The translations under genes were made by a program, and so were the position numbers. Positions 8,183 through 17,074 of a DNA stretch of 64,000 nucleotides are shown here, piece by piece. The DNA is taken from the NCBI RefSeq assembly GCF_019396385.1, contig NZ_JAHKRN010000008.1:62001-126000 (forward strand), written 5' to 3'. Source of the stretch: Nonomuraea harbinensis. GTDB lineage: Bacteria > Actinomycetota > Actinomycetes > Streptosporangiales > Streptosporangiaceae. Under the pieces are notes generated by a model. That model was not told the DNA's origin. It did no database searches and was given only the letters and a program-made list of their open reading frames with translations. Each line of letters begins with the position of its first letter. Position 1 is the first letter of the stretch.

Positions 8183-9261
8183 CGCAACCTCACTCGGGGG
8201 TCGATCACGCCGTACAGGACGTCCACGATCAGGTTGATGACCAGGTACACCACGCCCACCACCAGACCGACGCCCATCACCGCGGGCAGGTCGAGCGTGG
8301 TGGCGCTCTTGTAGGCGTACTGGCCGATGCCCGGCCAGGCGAAGATGGCCTCCACCAGGACGGTGCCGGACAGCAGGCTGCCGAACGCCAGGCCCGCCAC
8401 CGTGATGACCGGCACCAGCGCCGAGCGCAGCACGTACCGGAACAGGATCACCCGTCCCGGCAGGCCCTTGGCCCGGGCGGCGCGCACGTAGTCCTGGCCG
8501 AGCACCTCCAGCACCGCCGAGCGGGTGAACCGGGTCAGCAGCCCGATCGTGTAGAGCGCCAGCACCAGCGCGGGCGTGATCAGGTGGCCGGCGGCGGAGC
8601 CGAACACGTCCCACTGGCCGGCCAGCAGCGCGTCCACCGTGTGCAGCCCGGTCACCGGGGGCGGCGCGCCGAGCGCCGGGTCCACCCGGCCGCTGCCCGG
8701 GGTGATCTGCAGCCGGTAGAAGAACACGTAGAACGCCACCAGCGCCAGCCAGAACGTCGGCACCGAGATGCCGATCAGGCTCACCAGCCGCAGCAGGTGG
8801 TCGGAGAGCCGGTCGCGGCGCAGCGCGGCGATCACGCCGAAGGCCACGCCGAGCACCAGCGAGATGAGGATGGCCGCGCCCGCCAGCTCCAGCGTGGCCG
8901 GCACCGCCTCCGCCAGGTCCTGGCTGACGGGCCGGTGGCTCTGCTGGCTGTCGCCCAGGTCACCCTGGACCAGCCCCTGCAGGTACAGGCCGTACTGCTC
9001 CCACAGCGGCTTGTCCAGCCCGTGCTCGGCCCGCCACTGGGCGACGATCTCCGGGTCGTTCATGGCCCGCTGGCCCAGGTTCGCCGCCACGGGGTCGCCC
9101 GGTACGAGGTTCGTCAGCACGAACGTCACCAGGGTGACCCCCCACGCGAGGAGGATGGCCATCAGCACCCGGCGGATCAGGAACCGGGCCAGCGGCGGCA
9201 GCGCCGGCCGCCGGGGGCGCGGCGGGGTGACCGCCGCGCCCTTCTCCACGCTCGCGGGCAC
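8179..9261 (-). CDS. oppB: Oligopeptide ABC transporter permease (OppB/DppB-like)
   Basis: 360 residues from a GTG at 9261, two bases after the oppA stop; a second GTG four codons later is an alternative. About 28 cytoplasmic residues precede the first membrane helix (FLIRRVLMAILLAWGVTLVT). The LVPGDPV motif and GLDKPLWEQYGLYL are hallmarks of OppB. The EAA loop is GQDYVRAARAKGLPG. Six membrane segments are predictable. Confidence 0.92.
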   Translation of the reverse strand: MPASVEKGAAVTPPRPRRPALPPLARFLIRRVLMAILLAWGVTLVTFVLTNLVPGDPVAANLGQRAMNDPEIVAQWRAEHGLDKPLWEQYGLYLQGLVQGDLGDSQQSHRPVSQDLAEAVPATLELAGAAILISLVLGVAFGVIAALRRDRLSDHLLRLVSLIGISVPTFWLALVAFYVFFYRLQITPGSGRVDPALGAPPPVTGLHTVDALLAGQWDVFGSAAGHLITPALVLALYTIGLLTRFTRSAVLEVLGQDYVRAARAKGLPGRVILFRYVLRSALVPVITVAGLAFGSLLSGTVLVEAIFAWPGIGQYAYKSATTLDLPAVMGVGLVVGVVYLVINLIVDVLYGVIDPRVRLR

Positions 9262-9263
9262 TT

Positions 9264-10838
9264 CTACTGCACGCCCAGGTCGGCGACGTCGACCTGCCAC
9301 ACCGGGTGGTACTCGATGCCGGTGACCGAGGTGGCCGCGACGATGTTCTGGCTCGGCTGGATGAGCGGGACGAACGGCCCGGACTCGTTCAGCTTGCGCT
9401 GCACCTCCTGGTAGGCCTGCGTGCGGGCGTCGTCGCCGATCGCGGTCGCCGCCTTCTCGCCGAGCTCCTCCAGCTCCTTGTTCGCGCCGGCCTTCCACCC
9501 GGCGCGCTCGCCGACGAGCTGGCCGGGCAGGAACGCCAGGTAGACGTTCGGGTCGGGGTAGTCAGGGCCCCAGTACCACAGGCCCATCTCCTCCTTGCCG
9601 TTGCGATAGTTGTCCAGCGCCGTCGTCACCGGGGCGGGCTGGAGGTCCACCGTGATGCCGACCTCCTTGAGGTTGGCCTGCACGCGCTCGGCCAGCGGCT
9701 GGAAGGACAGGCCGTTCACGGTCAGCTCGGTCGGGTACTCCAGCTTGACCGTCGGGTTGGACAGCCCGCTCTCGGCCAGCGCCGCCTTGGCGCCCTCCAC
9801 GTCGCGCTGGACCGCCTCGCCCTCGGGCAGCGCGCCCAGGATCTGGGACGGGATCACGCCCGGCGCCCTGGCCGCGCCCTCGCCGGCCAGCTCCAGCAGG
9901 CCCGAGTAGTCGACGCCCTTGCGGACGGCCTCGACGAACTTGGCGTTCGTCGTCACGTCGCTGATCTCGGAGTCCTGGTTGGCCAGCAGGAAGAAGACGT
10001 TCGCCGAGGCGGTCTTCTTGACCTGCAGCGTGTCCGGCATGTTCGCCACCTGGTCGCCGGACAGGTTCAGCGCCAGCTGGCTGTCGCCGCGCTGCACGTT
10101 GAGCTTCTGCGTCGCCGACTCGACGTTGCGGATGACGACCTTCTCGTACGCGGGCTTGTCGCCGTGGTACTGCGGGTTCGCCTTCAGCACGACCTGGCTG
10201 CTGACGTTGAACGTCTCGATCTGGTACGGGCCGGAGCCCGCCGAGTTGGCGTTCAGGTACTGCTCGGCCTTGTCCTGGGCGTCGGCGGTGCCGCCGTTCT
10301 CCTTGACCACGTCGCTGTTGAGGATGCCGAGCGCGGGGTTCGGCAGGATGTACGGCAGGGCGGCGTTGGCCTTCTCCGACGTCATCGTGACCGTCGTGTC
10401 GTCGGTCTTCTCGACCTCCACGCCGTCGAGCAGGAACGACGGGCTACCCTTCATGTCGCGGACCCGGGTGAGCGAGAAGACCACGTCGTCGGCCGTGATC
10501 GGGGAGCCGTCGGCGAACGTGGCTCCTTGCTTGAGCTTGAGCGTCAGCACCTTGCCGTCGTCGGACAGCTCGTAGGACTCGGCGAGGGCGGGGACGGGCT
10601 TGGTCACGTCCGACCCGTCGAACGTGAGCAACGTCTCGTACGTGGCCTTGCCCACGATGAGGCCGGTCGGCTCGTACGTGCGTCCGGGGTCAGCCGTCTT
10701 CAGGTCGAAGGACGTGTCGATGACGAGGGTCTTGCCGCCGCTCTGCGCGGCGGGGGCCTGTGCGCCGCCGCTTCCGCAGGCGGCGAGGGCGAGCGCACCG
10801 GCGAGCAGCACTGCCGCCGTCTGCGAGCGGGTCGCCAT
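9264..10838 (-). CDS. oppA: Oligopeptide/dipeptide-binding lipoprotein (SBP family 5)
   Basis: 524 residues. The ATG at 10838 is preceded by GGAGG at a six-base spacing. The N-terminus is a lipoprotein signal with lipobox LALAACGS, so the protein is anchored outside the membrane. Family-5 features include the DPGRTYEPTG opening, FADGSPITADDVVFSLTRV and the late LWYWGPDYPDPNVYLAFLP segment. It captures peptides for OppBCDF. It is promoter-proximal and faces the AsnC regulator divergently, so it should be under that regulator's control. Substrate cannot be read from sequence. Confidence 0.92.
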   Translation of the reverse strand: MATRSQTAAVLLAGALALAACGSGGAQAPAAQSGGKTLVIDTSFDLKTADPGRTYEPTGLIVGKATYETLLTFDGSDVTKPVPALAESYELSDDGKVLTLKLKQGATFADGSPITADDVVFSLTRVRDMKGSPSFLLDGVEVEKTDDTTVTMTSEKANAALPYILPNPALGILNSDVVKENGGTADAQDKAEQYLNANSAGSGPYQIETFNVSSQVVLKANPQYHGDKPAYEKVVIRNVESATQKLNVQRGDSQLALNLSGDQVANMPDTLQVKKTASANVFFLLANQDSEISDVTTNAKFVEAVRKGVDYSGLLELAGEGAARAPGVIPSQILGALPEGEAVQRDVEGAKAALAESGLSNPTVKLEYPTELTVNGLSFQPLAERVQANLKEVGITVDLQPAPVTTALDNYRNGKEEMGLWYWGPDYPDPNVYLAFLPGQLVGERAGWKAGANKELEELGEKAATAIGDDARTQAYQEVQRKLNESGPFVPLIQPSQNIVAATSVTGIEYHPVWQVDVADLGVQ

Positions 10839-10946
10839 GTAGGTCCTCCAAGTGGACGGTTCGAACGGGAACGCCCAGGATTGTCCGTCAATCTGTCCAG
10901 GTTCTGTGCGGTCACTGAGACGGATATAAATGAGTGCGAGGTAACA
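10839..10946. promoter_or_regulatory. Divergent oppA / asnC control region
   Basis: 108 bases between two divergent genes. For the asnC direction, TTCTGT (10902-10907) and TATAAA (10925-10930) are spaced by 17 bases, followed by GAGGT before the ATG. A TGTCC direct repeat (TGTCCGTCAATCTGTCC, about 10882-10898) lies upstream of the -35 and is a candidate regulator site shared by both genes. The Lrp/AsnC protein encoded here commonly binds such divergent regions. Confidence 0.5.
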
Positions 10947-11582
10947 ATGACTGAAATTTCCAGAAATGGTGGTACCGGGGGCACGCACCCTGGACGGATC
11001 GGCATCGGGCTCGACCTGGACTCCACCCATATGAAGATCCTTGAGGTCCTCCGCGAGAACGGCAGGATCTCGGTCGCGTCCCTGGCGGAGCGGGTCGGCA
11101 TCTCCCGGGCGAACGCCTACACCCGCTTCGAGGCGCTGCGCGCGGAGGGCGCCATCAAGGGCTTCACCGCCGAGGTGGACCCGGTCAAGGCCGGACTGGG
11201 CATCACCGCGCTCATCTTCGTGACCGTCCGGCAGCAGATGTGGAAGCAGTTCAGGGCCGAGCTGGCGCGCATGCCGGAGGTCGAGTACTGCGCGATCACC
11301 ACCGGGCAGCACGACGCGATGATCCTGGTCAGGGTGGCGGACGTGGCCGAGGTGCACGCCATGGTGACCGACCGGCTGGCCAACATCCCCGCGGTCAAGG
11401 CCACCGAGACCGTGTTCATCCTGGACGAGGTGCTCAAGCGGCCCTACGTGCTGCCGAGCGACCGCGAGCGGGCCCGCCCCGCCCGGCGGCCCGCCCCCGA
11501 GACGCCGGGGGACGTGCCGCTGGGCAAGATGCGCTTCGTGCAGGCCGCCGAGGGCAGGGCGGCGCTGCGCAAGGACACCTGA
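10947..11582 (+). CDS. Lrp/AsnC-family transcriptional regulator
   Basis: 211 residues from ATG 10947 with GAGGT six bases upstream. A 30-residue N-terminal extension precedes the helix-turn-helix (GRISVASLAERVGISRANAY), then the RAM/effector domain (TALIFVTVRQQM, EVEYCAITTGQHDAMILVRV). A proline/arginine-rich tail of about 35 residues follows the domain. AsnC-family proteins sense amino acids and control adjacent transport or catabolic genes. Divergent placement to oppA suggests it controls the peptide/amino-acid salvage locus in response to an amino acid. Confidence 0.85.
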   Translation: MTEISRNGGTGGTHPGRIGIGLDLDSTHMKILEVLRENGRISVASLAERVGISRANAYTRFEALRAEGAIKGFTAEVDPVKAGLGITALIFVTVRQQMWKQFRAELARMPEVEYCAITTGQHDAMILVRVADVAEVHAMVTDRLANIPAVKATETVFILDEVLKRPYVLPSDRERARPARRPAPETPGDVPLGKMRFVQAAEGRAALRKDT

Positions 11583-11585
11583 CGG

Positions 11586-11936
11586 TCAGGCGACGACCTC
11601 GGTGCACACGCTCACGTGCGGTGTGTCGTCACCGGCGAACATGAACTCCTCCACCAGGCGCAGCCTGCCGTCCGACTCGTTCTCCACCCGGCTGTCGCTG
11701 CGTCCCGCCGCGGTGCCGCCCGCCACCAGCGCGTGCACGTACGAGATCGAGACCCGCTCGCCCTCCCGGGTGCCGACGAAGCGGCCGAGGGTCACCGTGT
11801 CGCCGGTGTAGCTGCCCCACACCAGGCCGTCCTCCTCCCAGTACTCGAACTCGGTGGGGCTGTCGGGGTCCACCTTGCTCGCGGTCGAGCTCACCATCAC
11901 GAATTTGCGGCCGTTGAGTAGGTTCACGCGCTCCAT
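11586..11936 (-). CDS. Small beta-barrel protein of the 'n-acetylglutamate synthase-like' (name only) family
   Basis: 116 residues starting MERVNLLNGRKFVMV. The alternation of short beta strands (FEYWEEDGLVWGSYTGDTV, VSISYVHAL, GRLRLVEEFMF) matches a family of about 110-residue cytosolic beta-barrel proteins often mislabelled N-acetylglutamate synthase. There is no GNAT motif, so that enzymatic name should not be believed. Convergent with asnC, with three bases between the stops. Confidence 0.6.
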   Translation of the reverse strand: MERVNLLNGRKFVMVSSTASKVDPDSPTEFEYWEEDGLVWGSYTGDTVTLGRFVGTREGERVSISYVHALVAGGTAAGRSDSRVENESDGRLRLVEEFMFAGDDTPHVSVCTEVVA

Positions 11937-12098
11937 CGTGGAGGCTGCGCGCCCGCGGCCGGGAACCGGCTGGACGGATGGCGCGGCGGCGACCGGCTGG
12001 GCGGCGATCCGTCCAGCCGGGCCCGGGGAATCCTTGGCTATTCCGATCACATCGCTTACTGTGTTGGTCAAATCACCGTCGGTAACGAGGAGATCGTC

Positions 12099-12866
12099 AT
12101 GGTGGCGTACGTGTTCTCGGTCATGGCGGCGGTTGCCCTGGTGGGGGCCGCCGCCTTCACGTTCCGGCTGGCGGGCAAGGGGAGTGACGACCGCGGCGCC
12201 GACGGGCCGTCGGCCGGGCACGCGGGGGCCATGCTGTCGGCGCTGTTCCTGCTGGTCTTCGCGATCGCCGTGATCGTCCCCTGGACCACCGCCGACGCGG
12301 CGAGACAGAACACCCAGGTCGAGAGCCGCGCCGTGGTCGACGCCTACTGGGCCGCCGCCGGGCTGCCGTCCGTCATGGTGGGGCCGATCCGCACCGGGTT
12401 GCGGGAGTACGCGACCTTTGTCGTGGAGGACGAGTGGCCGCGGATGGCCCGGGGTGAGCTCGACCCGATGGGCGGCGTCAGGCTCGACGAGCTGCGTTCC
12501 CGGATCATCGAGCTGAGCTCGGACGACGACGACGAGCGGGAGGCCAGGACCACCACGCTCGGCCACCTCTCGGCCATCGGCGCGGCCCGCGCCCAGCGTG
12601 CCGCGGACGCCGCCGCCACCCCGCCGGCGGGGCTCCTGTCCCTCACCGTCCTGACCGGGCTGGCGGTGATCTTCTTCCCGTTCCTCGCGGGGGCCCGGCC
12701 GCGCGGGATCACGTTGCTGCCGCTGGCGGCGATGGCCGCCCTCCTGGGCTTCGGCACGTATCTGACCTGGGACATCGCCCGCGCCTTCGACGGTCCCCTG
12801 GCGGTCGGCCCGGAGGCCTTCACGGCGGCGCTGAACGAGTTCGCCCGCATCGCCGGAGGCGTCTGA
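12099..12866 (+). CDS. DUF4239 (bestrophin-like) membrane protein
   Basis: 255 residues from ATG 12099, preceded by GGAG. Two membrane helices lie at each end (residues about 2-25 and 48-65; about 180-200 and 205-225) around a charged central region of about 110 residues. This is the DUF4239/bestrophin-like topology of actinobacteria, function unknown. The next gene begins two bases after the stop, so the two are probably cotranscribed. Confidence 0.65.
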   Translation: MVAYVFSVMAAVALVGAAAFTFRLAGKGSDDRGADGPSAGHAGAMLSALFLLVFAIAVIVPWTTADAARQNTQVESRAVVDAYWAAAGLPSVMVGPIRTGLREYATFVVEDEWPRMARGELDPMGGVRLDELRSRIIELSSDDDDEREARTTTLGHLSAIGAARAQRAADAAATPPAGLLSLTVLTGLAVIFFPFLAGARPRGITLLPLAAMAALLGFGTYLTWDIARAFDGPLAVGPEAFTAALNEFARIAGGV

Positions 12867-12867
12867 C

Positions 12868-13617
12868 ATGCCACGTCCCTTGGCCCCCCTGCTGGTGGCG
12901 ATCACCCTGCTGACCCTCTCCGCCTGCCTGCCCGCCGAACCGGCGGCGCGCGGCAGCGGCCCCGCCCCACCGCTCGTCCGCCCCGTCGCGCCCTCGGATC
13001 TCCAGCCCGTGCGTGTCAGCCGCGTCGAGGGCGCGTCGTATCGCGCCGGGCGTTGGTCCGTGACGGGGGTGCGTGCCGATCACGGCCCTCCGGACCCCGC
13101 CGAGCTGGGGGAGCGGGCGGAACGGCTGGCCAGGAACCTGTCCCGGCCGAGGTCCCGGACGCCGGATTCCCGGTTGTCGAAGCCCCGGCTGGCCGAGCCT
13201 CGGGTAATGAAACCCCGGGTGTCGAAACCCCGGGTCGAGCCGCCCGGGGTCTCCGTCGGGGAGGGCCGGGTGCCGGGGAAGCGGCGGCCGGGGCCGCTGG
13301 TGCCGGTGCCTGACGTGCGGGTGTACGGAGACGCGGTGTGCGTCGAGACCCCGCGCTCCCACGTCCACATCGGCAGATGCCGCGCCACCCCCGCCCCGGA
13401 GAGCACCTGGCACGCCTCCCAGGTGTCGCCGCCCGTCGTGACCCCCACCCCGACCCCCACGAAGGCCGAGCCCACCCCCACCTCCAACCTGAGGATCGTG
13501 GCCGCACGCCCCGGCCCACCAGAACGGCCCAACCCCCTCGCCACCGTCCTGCTGATGGCGGTGCTGACCACCGTGATCGCCTCAGCCACCGCCGTCGCCT
13601 TCGGCGCCGTCAAATAA
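12868..13617 (+). CDS. Proline-rich secreted or membrane protein of unknown function
   Basis: 249 residues. The N-terminus is a signal with a possible lipobox (LLTLSACLP). The middle contains a short repeat rich in K-P-R-V (SKPRL, MKPRV, SKPRV), encoded by near-identical 15-base units. A threonine/proline linker (TPTPTPTKAEPTPTS) leads to a C-terminal hydrophobic helix. I do not recognise a domain. Start-stop coupling to the DUF4239 gene suggests they work together at the membrane. Confidence 0.6.
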   Translation: MPRPLAPLLVAITLLTLSACLPAEPAARGSGPAPPLVRPVAPSDLQPVRVSRVEGASYRAGRWSVTGVRADHGPPDPAELGERAERLARNLSRPRSRTPDSRLSKPRLAEPRVMKPRVSKPRVEPPGVSVGEGRVPGKRRPGPLVPVPDVRVYGDAVCVETPRSHVHIGRCRATPAPESTWHASQVSPPVVTPTPTPTKAEPTPTSNLRIVAARPGPPERPNPLATVLLMAVLTTVIASATAVAFGAVK

Positions 13618-13760
13618 CCACCCACAACCGGCCTGACCGCCGGTCGCCCTCGACACAGGCAAAGGAGCCGGCCCGCCGACATCAGACGTCCACCGCCCGC
13701 CCGGGCCGGGTGAACCCCGCCCGACTACCCGGTCGGGTGAGTGCCGCTCGGTGATGCCGG

Positions 13761-14588
13761 TCAGCTGGTCGGTGCGCGGTCGTTTCGGTGGTGGGTCGCA
13801 AGGGGTGGCGCGATCGTCGTCAGGAAGGGCAGCAGGGCCTCGGCGGTCTGGTCGGGCATCTCGGCGTGCGGGTAGTGGCCCGCGCCGTCGATCACGCGTA
13901 CCGTGGCCGGGCCGCCGAGCTTGGCCGCGGTGCGGGCGGCGTCGCCGGCGGGGTCGGGGAAGTCGGCGTCCTTACCGCCCATCACCAGCAGGGACGGCTG
14001 GGTGACCTCGGCGTACCGGTTCTCCACCCCGGCCAGGGAGAGCGCGATCTGCGCGCGGAGCGGGACCATGCCGCCGGGCGCGCGCAGGGCCGCCTTCAGC
14101 TCCGCCAGGTACGCGTCGAAGTCGTCCGGCCGGGCCGAGGGGTAGCTCGTACGCAGGAACATCCCCCAAAGCCCGGCGTTCCTGCCGACGAGCCAGGACG
14201 CCGCCCGCATCCACGCCTTGACCCTCGTCTCACCGGAGAACGTGCCGATGAGCCCGAGGCCGGAGACGGACTCCGGCGACTCGGCCGCCGCCCAGACCGC
14301 CGACGAGCAGCCGATCGAGTGGCCGATGACCGTCGCCGGGCCGCCCAACCGGCGGATGAGGGCGAGCACGTCGGAGCCGATCGCGTCCACCCCGTACCCG
14401 GGCCAGCCGGTGCCGGAGGCGCCGTAGCCGCGCACGTCCATGGCCGCGACCCGGTGGCCGGCCAGCCGGGGGATCAGGTGGCGGAAGGTGCGGTGGGTGT
14501 CGCCCATGCCGTGGACCAGCACCACCAGCGGGCCCTCGCCGCTGACCCGGTATGCGATCCGGCCGCCGGGAACGTCCAGCGATTCCAT
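13761..14588 (-). CDS. Alpha/beta hydrolase
   Basis: 275 residues. Oxyanion-hole motif VHGMGD (residues 25-30), nucleophile elbow GHSIG with Ser91, candidate acid Asp in MGGKDADFPDPAG, and catalytic His in DGAGHYPHAE. No signal peptide is seen, so it is cytoplasmic. Substrate is unknown; the family ranges from esterases to C-C hydrolases. A long inverted repeat sits directly in front of the start codon. Confidence 0.85.
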   Translation of the reverse strand: MESLDVPGGRIAYRVSGEGPLVVLVHGMGDTHRTFRHLIPRLAGHRVAAMDVRGYGASGTGWPGYGVDAIGSDVLALIRRLGGPATVIGHSIGCSSAVWAAAESPESVSGLGLIGTFSGETRVKAWMRAASWLVGRNAGLWGMFLRTSYPSARPDDFDAYLAELKAALRAPGGMVPLRAQIALSLAGVENRYAEVTQPSLLVMGGKDADFPDPAGDAARTAAKLGGPATVRVIDGAGHYPHAEMPDQTAEALLPFLTTIAPPLATHHRNDRAPTS

Positions 14589-14589
14589 A

Positions 14590-14638
14590 GTTCACCGCTC
14601 CAATCAGAGAGCACCGATCTCTATTGAGTGCAGTGAAC
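14590..14638. promoter_or_regulatory. Long imperfect inverted repeat before the alpha/beta-hydrolase gene
   Basis: Two 21-base arms (14590-14610 and 14618-14638) flank GCACCGA. The outer GTTCAC/GTGAAC and inner AGAGA/TCTCT blocks are perfect, with a few mismatches between. The core AGAGA-N7-TCTCT resembles TetR-type operators. It sits one base from the ATG, so it could be an operator over the promoter or a hairpin at the 5' end of the message. Confidence 0.5.
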
Positions 14639-14665
14639 CACGCGCACGGCGTTAAGGCAAGGGGC

Positions 14666-15487
14666 TCAGACGCTGGAACGGCGCCCGGTCAGCTGGAGGC
14701 TCTGGCCCCGTTCCAGATAGACCACGCGATCGTCCAGGCCGCAGCTCAGCATGTGCTGCTTGAAGTCGCTCAGCGGCGAGGCGAACGCCGCGTAGTCGTC
14801 GAAGTGGACCGGCACCACGGTGGTGGGATCGACGAGGTCGACGTAGCGGGAGCCCTGCTCGCCGTCCATCGTGACCGTCATCAGGCCGAGCAGCTTCGTG
14901 CCGCCCAGGTGCACGACCGCCACGTCGACGTCGGGGAAGCGGATCGGGATCGACTCCAGCCGCCGGTCCATCAGCGTGTCGCCGCTGATGAGCAGCCGCA
15001 GGTCGGGCAGCCCTTCCGAGTCGCAGAACTCCAGCATGCTCCCCATGACGGGAGGCAGCAGCGTCTCGGCGGAGCCGGGCGCGTGGCGGGCCGGCAGCGC
15101 GGTGATCGTCACCGACCCGCCGGGGCCGCGCAGCTCGTGCTGCTGCCAGATGGACAGGCCCGTCGTCCGCTTGAACCCCTGCCGGCCCAGCCGCCGCGCC
15201 GCGTGCCGGGTCGTCACGATCTCCGTGTCCCGGTCCAGGCCCTTGCGGGTCACCCGGTCCCAGTGGTCGCCGTGCATGTGCGACAGCACCACCGCGTCCA
15301 GCGGCGGCAGCTCGTCGATCCGCAGCGCGGGCTCGGTCAGGCGCTTGGTCGTCAGCCCGTAGCCGAGGTAGGCGCGCTGGCCGCGGTGCAGGAAGTTCGG
15401 GTCGGTGAGCAGGTTGAAACCGTTGTAGCGGATGAGCGTCGTGGCGTTCCCGATGAACAGCAGGCTCCCCCGGCCGGTGGCGGGCAT
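14666..15487 (-). CDS. Metallo-beta-lactamase-fold hydrolase
   Basis: 273 residues. The ATG at 15487 has GAGG five bases upstream; an upstream in-frame start (15616) lacks this. The zinc motif is SHMHGDHWD, with further ligands in LPARHAPG, LLISGDTLM and VPVHFDDY. The fold and opening (LLFIGNATTLIRYNGFNLLTDP) resemble UlaG/NAPE-PLD-like lactonase or phosphodiesterase proteins. It acts in the cytoplasm on an unknown substrate. Confidence 0.82.
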   Translation of the reverse strand: MPATGRGSLLFIGNATTLIRYNGFNLLTDPNFLHRGQRAYLGYGLTTKRLTEPALRIDELPPLDAVVLSHMHGDHWDRVTRKGLDRDTEIVTTRHAARRLGRQGFKRTTGLSIWQQHELRGPGGSVTITALPARHAPGSAETLLPPVMGSMLEFCDSEGLPDLRLLISGDTLMDRRLESIPIRFPDVDVAVVHLGGTKLLGLMTVTMDGEQGSRYVDLVDPTTVVPVHFDDYAAFASPLSDFKQHMLSCGLDDRVVYLERGQSLQLTGRRSSV

Positions 15488-15596
15488 GGCGTCCTCATCT
15501 CCTGCGGGTGGAACGGTCGGGCAGGACTTTTGTCCCTTTTCGTCCAGTAAGTGACCCCATGCCACCGATTGCTGACGCCAAACCCGCCCGTACGGT

Positions 15597-16247
15597 TCAG
15601 CCAGGGGCGATGCCACTCAGGCACGTCGCCACCAGGCGGTCGGTGAAGCCGGGCGGGACCCGGATCTCGCCGGCCGGGGTGCCGGTGAGCAGGTGCGGCA
15701 GGATGAGCTCGTGGCAGGCCCCGACCACCATGGTCGCCGCGGCCTCGGCGTCGGCCCGCGCGGCGACCTTGCCCGCCGCCTGCCCCGCCCGCAGATAACG
15801 CGTCAGCGCCCCCCGCAAACCGTCCGGCCCCTCGGCGTGCCCTCGGAGGAGGCCGGGGCCGCCGCCGAGCTCGGCGAAGCGGGCCAGGACGCCCGGCTGG
15901 GCCAGGAGGCCGGCGAAGGCGGGCAGGATCGCCAGGTGCAGCGACACCCCGTAGTCGACGTACGCCCGCAGACCGGTCTCCAGGTCACCCTCGCCGGAGC
16001 CGTCCGGCAGCGCGGGGAGGCCGCGCTCCACCGTCCGGACGTGCGCCAGCAGCGCCCGCGCGATCAGCTCCTCCTTGTCGGCGAAGTGGTTGTACAGCAC
16101 CCCGTCGGCGACCCCCGCCTCCTTGGCGATGGCCCGCACGGTCAGCCCCGCCGCGCCGTGCCGGGCGATCAGCCGCTCGGCCGTCGCGATGAGGTGCGCG
16201 GGCAACGACTCACTGCCGGGGACGGCTGCCGCTTTACGAGGGCTCAT
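15597..16247 (-). CDS. TetR-family transcriptional regulator
   Basis: 216 residues. The helix-turn-helix is GLTVRAIAKEAGVADGVLYNHF followed by DKEELI, typical TetR; the C-terminal half is a helical ligand domain. It is the second gene of a two-gene operon and its ATG overlaps the methyltransferase stop (ATGA). Overlapping palindromes in front of the operon are its likely binding site, implying autoregulation. Confidence 0.88.
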   Translation of the reverse strand: MSPRKAAAVPGSESLPAHLIATAERLIARHGAAGLTVRAIAKEAGVADGVLYNHFADKEELIARALLAHVRTVERGLPALPDGSGEGDLETGLRAYVDYGVSLHLAILPAFAGLLAQPGVLARFAELGGGPGLLRGHAEGPDGLRGALTRYLRAGQAAGKVAARADAEAAATMVVGACHELILPHLLTGTPAGEIRVPPGFTDRLVATCLSGIAPG

Positions 16248-17062
16248 GCCCGTACGCCCGATATCAGGTTGGCGTAGCCGCGCAGCCGTACCGCGCCCGC
16301 TCGCTCGTACGGGCGCAGGGCCGGCGCGAGCGCGGCCGTGGCGCGCTCGGCGGAGGCGGGATCGGCGAGGGAGAGCCGGTAACGGATCGGCCCCCACCCG
16401 GCGAGGAACGCGGCCGCGTCCTCCGTGTCGCGCCCCCACACCTGGTCGGCCTCCACCGGGGTCACCTCCACATCGGTGAAGCCCGCGGCGGTGAACACCT
16501 CCTGGACGCGGGCGGGGTCGGCGAGCGAGGCGGGGGAGGTGCCGTCGGGCGACTCGGGCGGCGGCGGCAGGTGGGCCGCCATGGCGCCGAGCACCGTGAC
16601 CAGCTCCGGTATGTCGCGCAGGCTGAGGAACGCCACCCGCCCGCCGGGCACCAGCGCGCTCCCGATGTTGCGGAAGGCGGCCACCGGATCGGCGAAGAAC
16701 ATGATGCCGAACCGGCTGACAGCCAGGTCGTAGGCGCCTTCGCCGAAGTCGTGCACCTGGGCGTCGCCCTGGGTGAAGGTCACGTTGCCGGCCCCCTCGG
16801 CGGCGGCCAGCTCGCGGGCCTTGGCGAGCATGGGCGCCGACAGGTCGAGCCCGGTCGCCTCCCGGCCCCGCCGCGCCGCCAGCCTGGTGAGCTGGCCGGC
16901 GCCGCATCCGACGTCGAGCACCCGGTCGCCGTCGCGCACGAAACGGAGGAGGTGCTCGTTGTAGACGCCGTTCATGGCGTCGTAGCGGTCGTGGTGGCCG
17001 GCCCAGTGGGCGCCCTCGTAGCCGTTCCACGCCTCGGCCTGGTGAGTGTTGACGATCGCCAT
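16244..17062 (-). CDS. Class I SAM-dependent methyltransferase
   Basis: 272 residues. SAM motif I is VLDVGCGAGQLT, motif II contains TGLDLSAPML, and GDAQVHDF is the third. The opening WNGYEGAHWAGHHDRYDAMN is typical of ubiE-like small-molecule methyltransferases. It is transcribed first in the operon with the TetR regulator and is presumably the regulated effector, for example inactivating or modifying the compound sensed by the TetR protein. Substrate unknown. Confidence 0.85.
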   Translation of the reverse strand: MAIVNTHQAEAWNGYEGAHWAGHHDRYDAMNGVYNEHLLRFVRDGDRVLDVGCGAGQLTRLAARRGREATGLDLSAPMLAKARELAAAEGAGNVTFTQGDAQVHDFGEGAYDLAVSRFGIMFFADPVAAFRNIGSALVPGGRVAFLSLRDIPELVTVLGAMAAHLPPPPESPDGTSPASLADPARVQEVFTAAGFTDVEVTPVEADQVWGRDTEDAAAFLAGWGPIRYRLSLADPASAERATAALAPALRPYERAGAVRLRGYANLISGVRA

Positions 17063-17074
17063 ACCAACTCCTGG

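Noticed and set aside
11586..11936. The name N-acetylglutamate synthase for the small beta-barrel protein
   Set aside because: There is no GNAT or amino-acid-kinase motif; the name is a propagated label.
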